Shown: piece by piece, positions 43,166 to 50,142 of the stretch
How the letters are laid out: each line of letters begins with the position of its first letter
Position numbering within the stretch: the stretch's first letter is position 1
NCBI GenBank assembly: GCA_965206315.1
Contig: OZ242210.1
Span: forward strand, 1,798,001-1,862,000
DNA from: Bin16 sp965206315
Lineage (GTDB): Bacteria; Chloroflexota; Dehalococcoidia; Lucifugimonadales; Australimonadaceae
Length of the DNA: 64,000 nt
Direction of reading: 5' to 3'
Notes under the pieces: generated by a model
Told to the model about the DNA's origin: nothing
What the model saw: only the letters and a program-made list of their open reading frames with translations
Databases searched by the model: none
Made by a program: the position numbers and the translations under genes

Positions 43166-44116
43166 GGTGCGGCCGACGGCTGCGTCGATGCGGGCGATGA
43201 GGGCCGGGTCGAGGGGGGCGGCGGACTCGGCGTCGATGCACTCACGGAGCTCCTCCCGGTTCTTCACGCCGAGGACTACGGTGCCGATGCCGTCCATCGA
43301 GAGCGCGTAGCAGTGGGCGAGCCAGGCGGCGGACCTGCCGACCTCGGCGGCGATGGCGCGGAAGGGCGCGGCGCGCTCGTAGTCGGCGAGCTCGGTGTGG
43401 CCGTCGGGCAACGGGCGGTCGATGGCGTCGGTGAGCGCTCCGGCCTGGACGGCGCGGATACCCATGACGGCGGTCCCATTGGCGTTGGCGGCGGCGATGA
43501 TGTCGCGCGGGCGGGCGGCGATACCGCCGCGCAGCAGGCCGCCGGGGGAGTCGAGCAGGTTGGCGATGCACTGGACGTAGTCGGGTCGCGGGCCACTGTT
43601 GAGCAGGTGGATGAGTGCGTCCGGTTCCCCTATTCCTGTGAGGCCCCAGTGGCGGATGCGGCCCTCGGCGATGAGCCGCTCGAACGCGGGAGCGACGGCT
43701 TCGGCGATAACGGATGCAGGGGTCAGACGCTCGTGTCCCTCGCTGCCGAGGGTGACGGCGTTGTGTACGAACATGACGTCGACGTGGTCGAGCCGCATCC
43801 GTTCGAGGCTGCCGTTCAGGCTCTCCGAAAGGTGGTCGTAGACCTGGTCCGGCGGGGTGTCGCCGACGCGGCACTTCGTGGTGATGCGCACGCCCTCGGG
43901 CAGCGCTCCGCCGAACGCCTCTCCGATGACTTCCTCGGCCTCGCCGTTGCCGTAGGAGGGCGCGAGGTCGAGCAGGTCGATGCCGGAGTCGACGGCCTCG
44001 CGGACGGTGGCGACGCACTCCTCGCGGGTGGTCTCGCCCCAAATGCCGGCGATGCCGCCTCCGCCGAGGGTGAGTGCGCTCGCCGTGCCGAGTTTGCCGA
44101 ACGGTCGTTGCCGCAT
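43160..44116 (-). CDS. Aldo/keto reductase
   Basis: The 318-residue protein has the family's catalytic tetrad pattern: Asp and Tyr in LLDLAPSYGNGEAEEVIGEA, Lys in VRITTKCRV, and His in DVMFVHNAV. The start RPFGKLGTASALTLGGGGIAGIWG is typical of the bacterial AKR (D-arabinose/galactose-dehydrogenase-like) group. The C-terminal TVVLGVKNREELREC segment binds NADP. It reduces aldehydes or ketones, or oxidises sugars. The substrate is unknown. It is divergent from the EamA transporter gene. Confidence 0.93.
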   Translation of the reverse strand: MRQRPFGKLGTASALTLGGGGIAGIWGETTREECVATVREAVDSGIDLLDLAPSYGNGEAEEVIGEAFGGALPEGVRITTKCRVGDTPPDQVYDHLSESLNGSLERMRLDHVDVMFVHNAVTLGSEGHERLTPASVIAEAVAPAFERLIAEGRIRHWGLTGIGEPDALIHLLNSGPRPDYVQCIANLLDSPGGLLRGGIAARPRDIIAAANANGTAVMGIRAVQAGALTDAIDRPLPDGHTELADYERAAPFRAIAAEVGRSAAWLAHCYALSMDGIGTVVLGVKNREELRECIDAESAAPLDPALIARIDAAVGRTA

Positions 44117-44128
44117 GGGGGGAGTATT

Positions 44129-44161
44129 TCACACGGATAGACAGGATGCACGGGATGAGGG
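44129..44161. repeat. Short dispersed repeat, family E
   Basis: cacacggatagacaggatgc, then acgggatgagg, is related to the copy at 41697 (gcacaggatggacaggatgg). It lies in the 138 bp divergent intergenic region between the aldo/keto reductase and EamA genes. Confidence 0.5.
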
Positions 44162-44254
44162 AGAGCGGCATGGTAGCATGGCCGTTGCCGTCGCGTGAGA
44201 GCGAGGCATGGCTCCGCCAGCACGTTCGCGGCCGACCCTTTACCGGAGCAACGC

Positions 44255-45163
44255 ATGACCTGGGTTACCGCGGCGCTCATCAGCACCATACTGTTCGCGG
44301 TCGTGACGGTGCTGGACAAACGCCTGACGACCAACCTGTACCCCAGCGCGGGCGCGTTCAACGTGGGGTTCGGGGTGATGCAGGCAAGCATCTCCCTCAT
44401 CTACTTCGCGTTCGTGATCCCGACTGTGGGTTTCGACGGCGGCGCCGGCGTCCCGTGGGCGATGGCGAGCGGCGTGCTGTGGGGCTTGGGCCTCGCGCTC
44501 TTCTTCCACGCGCTGCGGCTGGAGGAGATGTCGCGCGCCGTGCCGGTGCAGCAGATGGCGCCCGTGTTCGCGGCCATCGTCGCCGTCCTGTTCCTGGGCG
44601 ACGTGCTGGCGCCGTTGCAGTGGGCGGCGGTAGTGGTGGTGGTCCTCGGGGCGATACTGGTGTCGGCGAGGCCGGAGCAGGGGCTGTTCCGCATCGCACG
44701 GGGGCGGGCGTTCTTCCTGCTGCTGGGTGGAAGCTTCTCACTGGGGATGGCGTTTGTGGTGAGTGAGCAGGCGACGCGGGAGATGAACGTCTGGGCGATC
44801 CAGGCGGTGCGCTCGGGGACGATGAGCGTGGCCATTTTCCTGTTGGCGGCGAGGCCGGTGACGGTGCGCCAGTTCCGGCAGGCGTCGCGGGACCTGTACA
44901 CGTTCTCGATGCTGGTGCTTGCGGAGGGACTGCTGGCGCCGCTCGCCGCGCTCGCGTTCATCATCGCGCTGGACCTCGGGCAGGTGTCGTCGGTGAGCGT
45001 GTTGTCGGCGTCGCGTCCGCTGTTCACGCTCATGCTCGGCGTAGCGCTGAGCACGCGGCTCTGGAACGTGCTGAACGAACCGCTCGACAGGGAGACGCTG
45101 GGCCTGAAGACGCTCGCGGTCGTGATGATGGTGGGCGGCGTGGTCGTGCTGAGCGTGGGGTGA
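44255..45163 (+). CDS. EamA/DMT-superfamily transporter
   Basis: The ATG at 44255 follows a CCGGAGC ribosome site. The 302-residue protein has about ten hydrophobic helices in two halves, starting MTWVTAALISTILFAVVTVLD. The end of the first half carries MAPVFAAIVAVLFLGDVLAPLQWAAVVVVVLGAILVSARP, the EamA-domain closing pattern. The second half ends with a diverged counterpart (SASRPLFTLMLGVALSTR ... LAVVMMVGGVVVLSVG). Members move metabolites such as amino acids, sugars or nucleotides. The substrate is unknown. Confidence 0.9.
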   Translation: MTWVTAALISTILFAVVTVLDKRLTTNLYPSAGAFNVGFGVMQASISLIYFAFVIPTVGFDGGAGVPWAMASGVLWGLGLALFFHALRLEEMSRAVPVQQMAPVFAAIVAVLFLGDVLAPLQWAAVVVVVLGAILVSARPEQGLFRIARGRAFFLLLGGSFSLGMAFVVSEQATREMNVWAIQAVRSGTMSVAIFLLAARPVTVRQFRQASRDLYTFSMLVLAEGLLAPLAALAFIIALDLGQVSSVSVLSASRPLFTLMLGVALSTRLWNVLNEPLDRETLGLKTLAVVMMVGGVVVLSVG

Positions 45164-45169
45164 GTACCC

Positions 45170-45373
45170 TCAGCCGCCGCCGACGGGGCGGACGATCTCG
45201 ACGCGGTCGCCGTGTTCCAGTGTGACGCTGGCGAACATCCCGCGCTCCAGGACGTCGCCGTTGCGGGCGACGGCGACGTAGCGCCCGGCGAGCCCGAGCG
45301 TGTCGAGGTACTGCGCGATGGTGATGGGCGCGTCGAGTTCGTGGGTCGCGCCGTTTATGGTGAGCGTAATCAT
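45170..45373 (-). CDS. thiS: Sulfur carrier protein ThiS
   Basis: The 67-residue protein has the ubiquitin-like beta-grasp sequence ITLTINGATHELDAPITIAQYLDTLG, then YVAVARNGDVLERGMF and DRVEIVRPVGGG, ending in the essential Gly-Gly plus one Gly. ThiS carries sulfur as a thiocarboxylate to ThiG for the thiazole part of thiamine. The extra C-terminal Gly would need trimming or is tolerated; the usual end is exactly Gly-Gly. It lies downstream of thiE and thiG on the same strand, with a repeat between. Confidence 0.93.
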   Translation of the reverse strand: MITLTINGATHELDAPITIAQYLDTLGLAGRYVAVARNGDVLERGMFASVTLEHGDRVEIVRPVGGG

Positions 45374-45454
45374 GACGGGCAGCCTCGCCCACTAGCGTAA
45401 CGCCTGGAGAGGCTTTGTGCCATTGAAGATACTCCTATCCCCACGCCCCGCCGG

Positions 45455-45500
45455 GTGACCTGACGGTCACACTGGATTCCCGCCTTCGCGGGAATGACGG
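45455..45500. repeat. Family D compound repeat between thiE and thiS
   Basis: GTGACC-N4-GGTCAC is followed by ATTCCC-N8-GGGAAT, ending gacgg. The N8 here is gccttcgc rather than gccggtgc as at 43050, and matches the lhr insertion at 50366. It lies 4 bp from the thiE stop and separates thiE from thiS. Confidence 0.85.
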
Positions 45501-45503
45501 TAC

Positions 45504-46157
45504 CTACGAGGAAGGGACTGCGGCGCCGACGGCGGCGGCGAGCCGGGACGCGGCGTCGGCGGGGTCGGCGGAGCCGAGTATGGCGCTGATGACGGCGACG
45601 CCGCACGCGCCGGCCTGCATGACCGCGCCCGCGTTCTGCGCGGTGATGCCACCGATCCCGATGACAGGGACGCCGGGCTGTGCGCACCACCCGATGAGTC
45701 CGACGCCCGCGGGCGGCTGACCGGGGTGTGTCGGCGAGTCGTAGACGGTGCCCACCACGAGGAGGTCGGCACCTTGGGCGGCGGCTTCCCGCGCGGCGTC
45801 GACACCGTGCACGGAGCGTCCGACGAGGAGCGGGCGCGCGGCACGGGAGCGCGCGGAAGCGATGCTGCGTGAGTTCTCGGTAAGCTGCACGCCGTCCGCG
45901 CCTGAGGCCTCGGCGATGCTGACGCTGTCGTTGACGAAGAGCAGCGCCTTGCCGTTCGTGACCTCGCGGAGGCGCTGCGCGAGCGCGAGCTGCATGGCGT
46001 CCGGCAGGTCCTTCTCGCGCATCTGCACGAGGTTCACGCCGTTGTCGACGGCCTGCGCGACAGCGTCGATGAGCGCATCCGGCCCTCCTGCGAGATTCCT
46101 ATCCGTAACGAGTGCGACGATGGGGCGGGGGAGAGTGGAGGGGGAAGCGTTGTTCAA
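45504..46157 (-). CDS. thiE: Thiamine phosphate synthase ThiE
   Basis: The 217-residue TIM-barrel protein has VALVTDRNLAGG at the start, NGVNLVQMREKDLP (the diphosphate-binding QxRxK pattern), LFVNDSVSIAEASGADGVQLTE, LLVGRSVHGVDAAREAAAQGADLLVVGTVYDSPTHPG (the pyrimidine region with the VGTV-x3-TH pattern) and VIGIGGITAQNAG. It joins the thiazole and pyrimidine halves of thiamine. It follows thiG by 13 bp, in the order cofE-thiG-thiE-thiS on the minus strand. Confidence 0.95.
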   Translation of the reverse strand: MNNASPSTLPRPIVALVTDRNLAGGPDALIDAVAQAVDNGVNLVQMREKDLPDAMQLALAQRLREVTNGKALLFVNDSVSIAEASGADGVQLTENSRSIASARSRAARPLLVGRSVHGVDAAREAAAQGADLLVVGTVYDSPTHPGQPPAGVGLIGWCAQPGVPVIGIGGITAQNAGAVMQAGACGVAVISAILGSADPADAASRLAAAVGAAVPSS

Positions 46158-46170
46158 AGGTCGTCCTTCT

Positions 46171-46959
46171 CTAGGTGGTGGATCGGATGACGCCTTCCAG
46201 CGGACTGCTGGCCTGGGCGTAGCGCTGGGCTTCGATGCGTCCGGCGAGCCAAGCCTTGCGTCCGGCCTCGACGCCGAGCCTGAACGCCTCGCCCATGAGC
46301 GCGGGGTCCTGCGCCCGGGCGATGGCGGTGTTAACGAGCACGGCGTCCGCCCCCATCTCCATCGCCTGCGATGCCTGGGACGGGACGGCGAGCCCGGCGT
46401 CGACGACGACGGGGATGCTCGCCTGCTCGATGATGATGGTGATCTCTTCGGCGGTGTGGATGCCCTGGCCGGAGCCGATGGCGGAGCCGAGCGGCATCAC
46501 AGTCGCGCAGCCCGCCTCCTCCAGCCATTTCGCGAGAACGGGGTCTGCGTGGATGTAGGGGAGCACGGTGAAGCCGTCGGCGATGAGGGCTTTGGCGGCC
46601 TCGAGCGTGCCGATGGGGTCGGGCAGGAGGTACTTGGGGTCCGGGATGATCTCGAGTTTCACCCAGTTGGGGAGTCCGAGCGAGCGTGCGAGGCGGGCGA
46701 TCATGAGCGCCTCTTCGACGGTGGCGCACCCGGCGGTGTTGGGGAGAATGGTGTAGCGGTCGGGATCGAGGATGTCGAGGACGGTCGGCTCGTTGGGGTT
46801 GTCGAGGTTGAGCCGGCGGATGGCGACAGTGACGATCTCCGCGCCGGAGGCCGCGATGGAGGCGACGAGCTCATCGTTGCTCCGGTGGCGCCCGGTGCCT
46901 GCGAGGAGGCGGGAGGAGAAGGAGAAGTCGCCTATGTGGAGGCGGTCGTCAGTCGTCAT
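46171..46959 (-). CDS. thiG: Thiazole synthase ThiG
   Basis: The start at 46959 (MTTDDRLHIGDFSFSSRLLAGTG) is the normal ThiG N-terminus; longer frames read through cofE. The 262-residue barrel has IVTVAIRRLN, YTILPNTAGCATVEEALMIARLARSLG, NWVKLEIIPDPKYLLPD with the catalytic Lys, and VMPLGSAIGSGQGI and VVVDAGLAVPSQASQAMEMGADAVLVNTAIA as the phosphate-binding loops. It builds the thiazole phosphate of thiamine using ThiS-bound sulfur. It follows cofE closely and precedes thiE by 13 bp. No TPP riboswitch fits in the 32 bp upstream. Confidence 0.96.
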   Translation of the reverse strand: MTTDDRLHIGDFSFSSRLLAGTGRHRSNDELVASIAASGAEIVTVAIRRLNLDNPNEPTVLDILDPDRYTILPNTAGCATVEEALMIARLARSLGLPNWVKLEIIPDPKYLLPDPIGTLEAAKALIADGFTVLPYIHADPVLAKWLEEAGCATVMPLGSAIGSGQGIHTAEEITIIIEQASIPVVVDAGLAVPSQASQAMEMGADAVLVNTAIARAQDPALMGEAFRLGVEAGRKAWLAGRIEAQRYAQASSPLEGVIRSTT

Positions 46960-46991
46960 GGGGATATGATACCCCGACTCGCGAGGATGGG

Positions 46992-47750
46992 TCAGCGGAA
47001 GAGGTCCTTGCCCCGCTCGCGGATGACGGGGCGTATGCCGGAGTCGCCCTTCTCGTACGGGTAGCCGTGCACGACAGCGACCGGCACGCGGTGCAGCTTG
47101 TGCATGACCAGCTCCGACGCCGCAGCAATCTCGTCGGCGACGGCGATAACGGTCGAGCGCAGCTCCCGCCCGTCGCTGTCCACGTCGCCGCGGTAGTCGA
47201 GCAGCGGCTCGATGCCGGCGCAGCCGATCGCGACGTTGAGTGCGCCCTCCCGCCAGGGGCGTCCGAACGTATCCGAGACGATGACGGCGACATCCGCGCC
47301 TGTCGCTTCGCGGAGCGTGTCGCGGATGCGGCGCGCCGAAGCGTCGGGGTCGAGCGGCAGGAGCACGACGTAGTCGCCGCCCCTGCCGACGTTGGAGGCG
47401 TCGACGCCCGAGTTGGCGCAGACGAAGCCGTGGCGCGTCTCCGTGATGAGCACGCCGCCCTCCATGCGGACGATCCGGACGGCCTCGCGCAGGATGACCT
47501 CGACGGCGCGTGCGTCCTTCTCCCACGTCAATGCGAAGTCGCGCGCCCGGTCCGACGGCTCGACGCCGCGCAGGTCGGCGACGCGCCCCTCCGCCTTCGA
47601 GACGACCTTCTGCGTCACGACAACCATGTCGCCGTCCATGAGCGGCGTCTCTTGGGTGCGGCACGCGTCCGCGATGAGGCGTCCAAGGTTATCGCCTTCC
47701 GCGATCTCCGGGAGCCCGTCGACGGGGATGAGGGTGACGTGAGGGGGCAT
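46992..47750 (-). CDS. cofE: Coenzyme F420-0:L-glutamate ligase CofE
   Basis: The 252-residue protein has the CofE/FbiB N-domain signature: LIPVDGLPEIAEGDNLGRLI, GDMVVVTQKVVSKAEGR, IVRMEGGVLITETRHGFVCANSGVDASN, and VIVSDTFGRPWREGALNVAIGCAGIEPLLDYRG. It adds glutamates to F420-0 using GTP. Its presence implies F420 is made by this organism and that some luciferase-like oxidoreductases here could be F420-dependent. It leads the thi genes by 32 bp, an uncommon linkage. Confidence 0.95.
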   Translation of the reverse strand: MPPHVTLIPVDGLPEIAEGDNLGRLIADACRTQETPLMDGDMVVVTQKVVSKAEGRVADLRGVEPSDRARDFALTWEKDARAVEVILREAVRIVRMEGGVLITETRHGFVCANSGVDASNVGRGGDYVVLLPLDPDASARRIRDTLREATGADVAVIVSDTFGRPWREGALNVAIGCAGIEPLLDYRGDVDSDGRELRSTVIAVADEIAAASELVMHKLHRVPVAVVHGYPYEKGDSGIRPVIRERGKDLFR

Positions 47751-47796
47751 AGCGACGATGCTAGCAGAGCGTGGGACGCATCAGGAGGCGTGGCGG

Positions 47797-48216
47797 TCAG
47801 GCGGAGACGGGCTGCGGCGCCTCGACGTCGACGTAGACGATCTGCGCGGTGGGATCCGGAGGGCGCTTGCAGTGCCACGCGAGGTAGTTCTCGATGGTCT
47901 CGCGGGCCAGTGCCTCGACGCGCTTGCGGGTGTCCGCCGCGGCAACGACGGGGAAGAGGTCGGGAGGCTCGGCGCAGTAGCCGTTCGGGGTCTTCGTGAT
48001 GGGGACGACGTAGCCCTTCACTTCGATCGCCCACGAGGTCGGCTCAGGGAGGGGTTCGCCGCGTTCCACGAGGTCTTCGAGCGAGTAGCCGATGCCTTCG
48101 TGCAGGAGTCGGGTGGTCTCCTCGACGGTCTTCCCGGTGGCGATGCACCCGGGCACGTCGGGCGAGAACGCGCCGTAGTTCCTGGGGCTCTTCTCGATGA
48201 CGACCATATAGCGCAT
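47797..48216 (-). CDS. HicB-like protein with two HicB-type domains, linked to the RM genes
   Basis: The ATG at 48216 follows AGGAG at 5 bp. The 139-residue protein starts MRYMVVIEKSPRNYGAFSPD, then PGCIATGKTVEETTRLLHEGIGYSLEDLVERGE. The second half repeats a related pattern, YVVPITKTPNGYCAEPPDL, then RVEALARETIENYL. The HicB partly degraded RNase-H fold is normally the antitoxin of HicA. No hicA gene is next to it. It starts 2 bp after the restriction endonuclease stop, so it is probably transcribed with the RM genes. Confidence 0.82.
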   Translation of the reverse strand: MRYMVVIEKSPRNYGAFSPDVPGCIATGKTVEETTRLLHEGIGYSLEDLVERGEPLPEPTSWAIEVKGYVVPITKTPNGYCAEPPDLFPVVAAADTRKRVEALARETIENYLAWHCKRPPDPTAQIVYVDVEAPQPVSA

Positions 48217-48218
48217 GC

Positions 48219-49010
48219 TTACTCCTGCATAGGCGTATCTGCTGTCTCCGCAGAAACCATTTCCCATTCAGCATGAACCGAGCAGACATCCAGCCTGATC
48301 CCGCTTACTGTTATCTTGGCGTCGGACCTATCCAGCGAAACCTGCGCGGCACGCTCGTGACCACCGAAAGAGCAACTGATCCTGGGACCGTCGCTATCAA
48401 ATTGACCGACAGGCGCACTTTGAAGAGACTCGAATATAGCAGTGGGAATCTCAACAAGTTGGTAACGGTGCGGCATCTGCTTACCTTGTCTGAACGCACG
48501 CAGTATGATGATTGCATCAACTGCGGCGCTGTACTCAGCAAACAGTTCGAGCGTTCGCCTTTGACGATCGCGAGCTGATCGAACATCCTGAATCCACGCC
48601 GCCTCGGTCAACTTTGATATATGGATGCTCTGTTTTGATAGATTTTGGGCGGCCGTTGATTTCAATGAGAGATTTCGCTTCTTTCCTGTGCCATCCGTCA
48701 CGGCAATATCGCTGAAACGATGCGTCATTGACTCTGCTCGCTCTACCTTCCATTCAACTGATCCGCACGTGTTACCGAACGCAGTTTCAAAGCCGTCCAG
48801 CCCAAGAGCATCAACTGTAGTCCCGTGATGTACGGAGAGCGTCAAACCAAAGTATTCTATCCACTCAGGTGTTCCAGAAATCCAAGTGGGTGACTTACTG
48901 GGGAGCGCAGTCGGAGGTAAAGTCAACGAATCGACCATGCGGGCAACGAACCTGATGGCCGTATCTGACAGGCCATCGATTCGTGCCTTTAGTTCTTCTC
49001 TGCCACTCAT
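48219..49010 (-). CDS. Putative type II restriction endonuclease
   Basis: The 263-residue protein overlaps the methyltransferase gene by 4 bp (ATGA), the layout of a type II restriction-modification pair. A probable PD-(D/E)XK core lies around RFSDIAVTDGTGKKRNLSLKST, where Asp in SDI and the K-S-T end could give D-x(n)-S-L-K. I see no similarity to a named enzyme, so the call rests on context plus this motif. The C-terminal third (GPRISCSFGGHERAAQVSLD) may form the DNA-recognition part. The sequence is less GC-rich than the genomic neighbours. The target site is unknown. Confidence 0.62.
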   Translation of the reverse strand: MSGREELKARIDGLSDTAIRFVARMVDSLTLPPTALPSKSPTWISGTPEWIEYFGLTLSVHHGTTVDALGLDGFETAFGNTCGSVEWKVERAESMTHRFSDIAVTDGTGKKRNLSLKSTAAQNLSKQSIHISKLTEAAWIQDVRSARDRQRRTLELFAEYSAAVDAIIILRAFRQGKQMPHRYQLVEIPTAIFESLQSAPVGQFDSDGPRISCSFGGHERAAQVSLDRSDAKITVSGIRLDVCSVHAEWEMVSAETADTPMQE

Positions 49011-49972
49011 CCCGTCAGCCGTTGCTCCATCAGGTCAGCAAAGGTAGGGTTCAGTTCGATGCCAACCCACATGCGCTCCAAGTCCCTGGCTGCGACCAAC
49101 GTAGTACCGGACCCTGCGTACGGATCAAGTACCACGTCACCAGGTCGACTGGTGAGGCGGACACACCTCCGAGCCAACTCCATCGGCATGACCGCTGGAT
49201 GCCCCATCCCATTGCCATTGATACTTCGCTGCGGTTCTGTCGGGATCTCCCAAGTCGTTCGGAGCCTCCTGCCGTTTGGTCCTCGAATCGCCTCTACGTC
49301 GTAGTAGTAGTTGGAATTCTTGGATAACAGGAAGACCGTTTCATGGTCTGACGTAGGACGGTCCTGAACAGACTCGGGGTGCGCATTCGGTTTGACCCAG
49401 ATCACTTCGGATCGAACCCACCAGCCGGCATCTTGGAGTGCAGAAGCAATACGCCAAGGCACACCAATCAAGTCTTTCGGCTTGAGTCCCTCGGGGGTCC
49501 GAGGGCGCACTGACATGGCTCGGGCACGATTCTTGCGGTCTGGTGCGCGGTACCCACGGTTCCCAGACGTGTAGGAATCACCGACATTGAGCCAGACCGT
49601 TCCGTCGTCTCTGAGGACCCTGCGTAATCGGTCGAATGTCCTTACGATACTTGTGACGTAGTCAGGTAGGGCGTCGTCCCTCCCGACCTGGAACTCTACC
49701 TTGTAGTCACGCAGCGACCAGTAGGGTGGGGAAGTCACTACCGTTTGAACAGTTCCTGCGGGGAGCCGTGCCAACGCATCGTCGGCGGAGCCACGTATGA
49801 TCAAGCATTGACTGAGCGCCTCAACTATGAAGTCATCGCTGACTTCCAACCTAGCGAATCCATTCGGGCTACACGTCTCACCCTTGGGGGCTAGCCCGCT
49901 GCTGCCGTTTCCGGCCAGTTCCCTTGGAACGAGGCCGCGGCCGAGGGTCGCTGCTTCGGAGGTTGTTGTCAT
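49007..49972 (-). CDS. DNA N4-cytosine methyltransferase (type II RM, TSPPY class)
   Basis: The ATG at 49972 has a GAGAGGAG ribosome site; longer frames lack one. The 321-residue enzyme has the catalytic TVVTSPPYWSLRDY motif at residues ~77-90 and, near the end, the AdoMet-binding DVVLDPYAGSGTTLVAA, an order typical of beta-class m4C methylases (TSPPYW). The body includes LRRVLRDDGTVWLNVGDSY and IHPE/VKPNAHPESV. It protects host DNA from the paired endonuclease. The three genes MTase, REase and HicB-like follow each other with 4-bp overlap and 2-bp spacing. Confidence 0.93.
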   Translation of the reverse strand: MTTTSEAATLGRGLVPRELAGNGSSGLAPKGETCSPNGFARLEVSDDFIVEALSQCLIIRGSADDALARLPAGTVQTVVTSPPYWSLRDYKVEFQVGRDDALPDYVTSIVRTFDRLRRVLRDDGTVWLNVGDSYTSGNRGYRAPDRKNRARAMSVRPRTPEGLKPKDLIGVPWRIASALQDAGWWVRSEVIWVKPNAHPESVQDRPTSDHETVFLLSKNSNYYYDVEAIRGPNGRRLRTTWEIPTEPQRSINGNGMGHPAVMPMELARRCVRLTSRPGDVVLDPYAGSGTTLVAARDLERMWVGIELNPTFADLMEQRLTG

Positions 49973-50142
49973 GCTGCTCCTCTCACCATCGGAGACTGCA
50001 GGGCAGGCCAGTTGGATTGTACACATGGATTCAGACTGGCGCTCCTGCGTGTGAGCATCGTAGGCAGTGATTGCGCGACCGCACAACAGGCGCGTGTCTC
50101 ATGTGACATCTGCCCGTAGACGCGGGCGGTGGGGCTGATAGC

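Noticed and set aside
43242..44171. 309-codon minus-strand frame over the aldo/keto reductase
   Set aside because: It is an alternative frame of the reductase gene and consists mainly of Arg, His and Pro.
45370..47060. A TPP riboswitch controlling the thiamine genes
   Set aside because: I looked for the CTGAGA-type conserved elements upstream of cofE, thiG, thiE and thiS. The gaps are too short or filled by a family D repeat, and no element was found.
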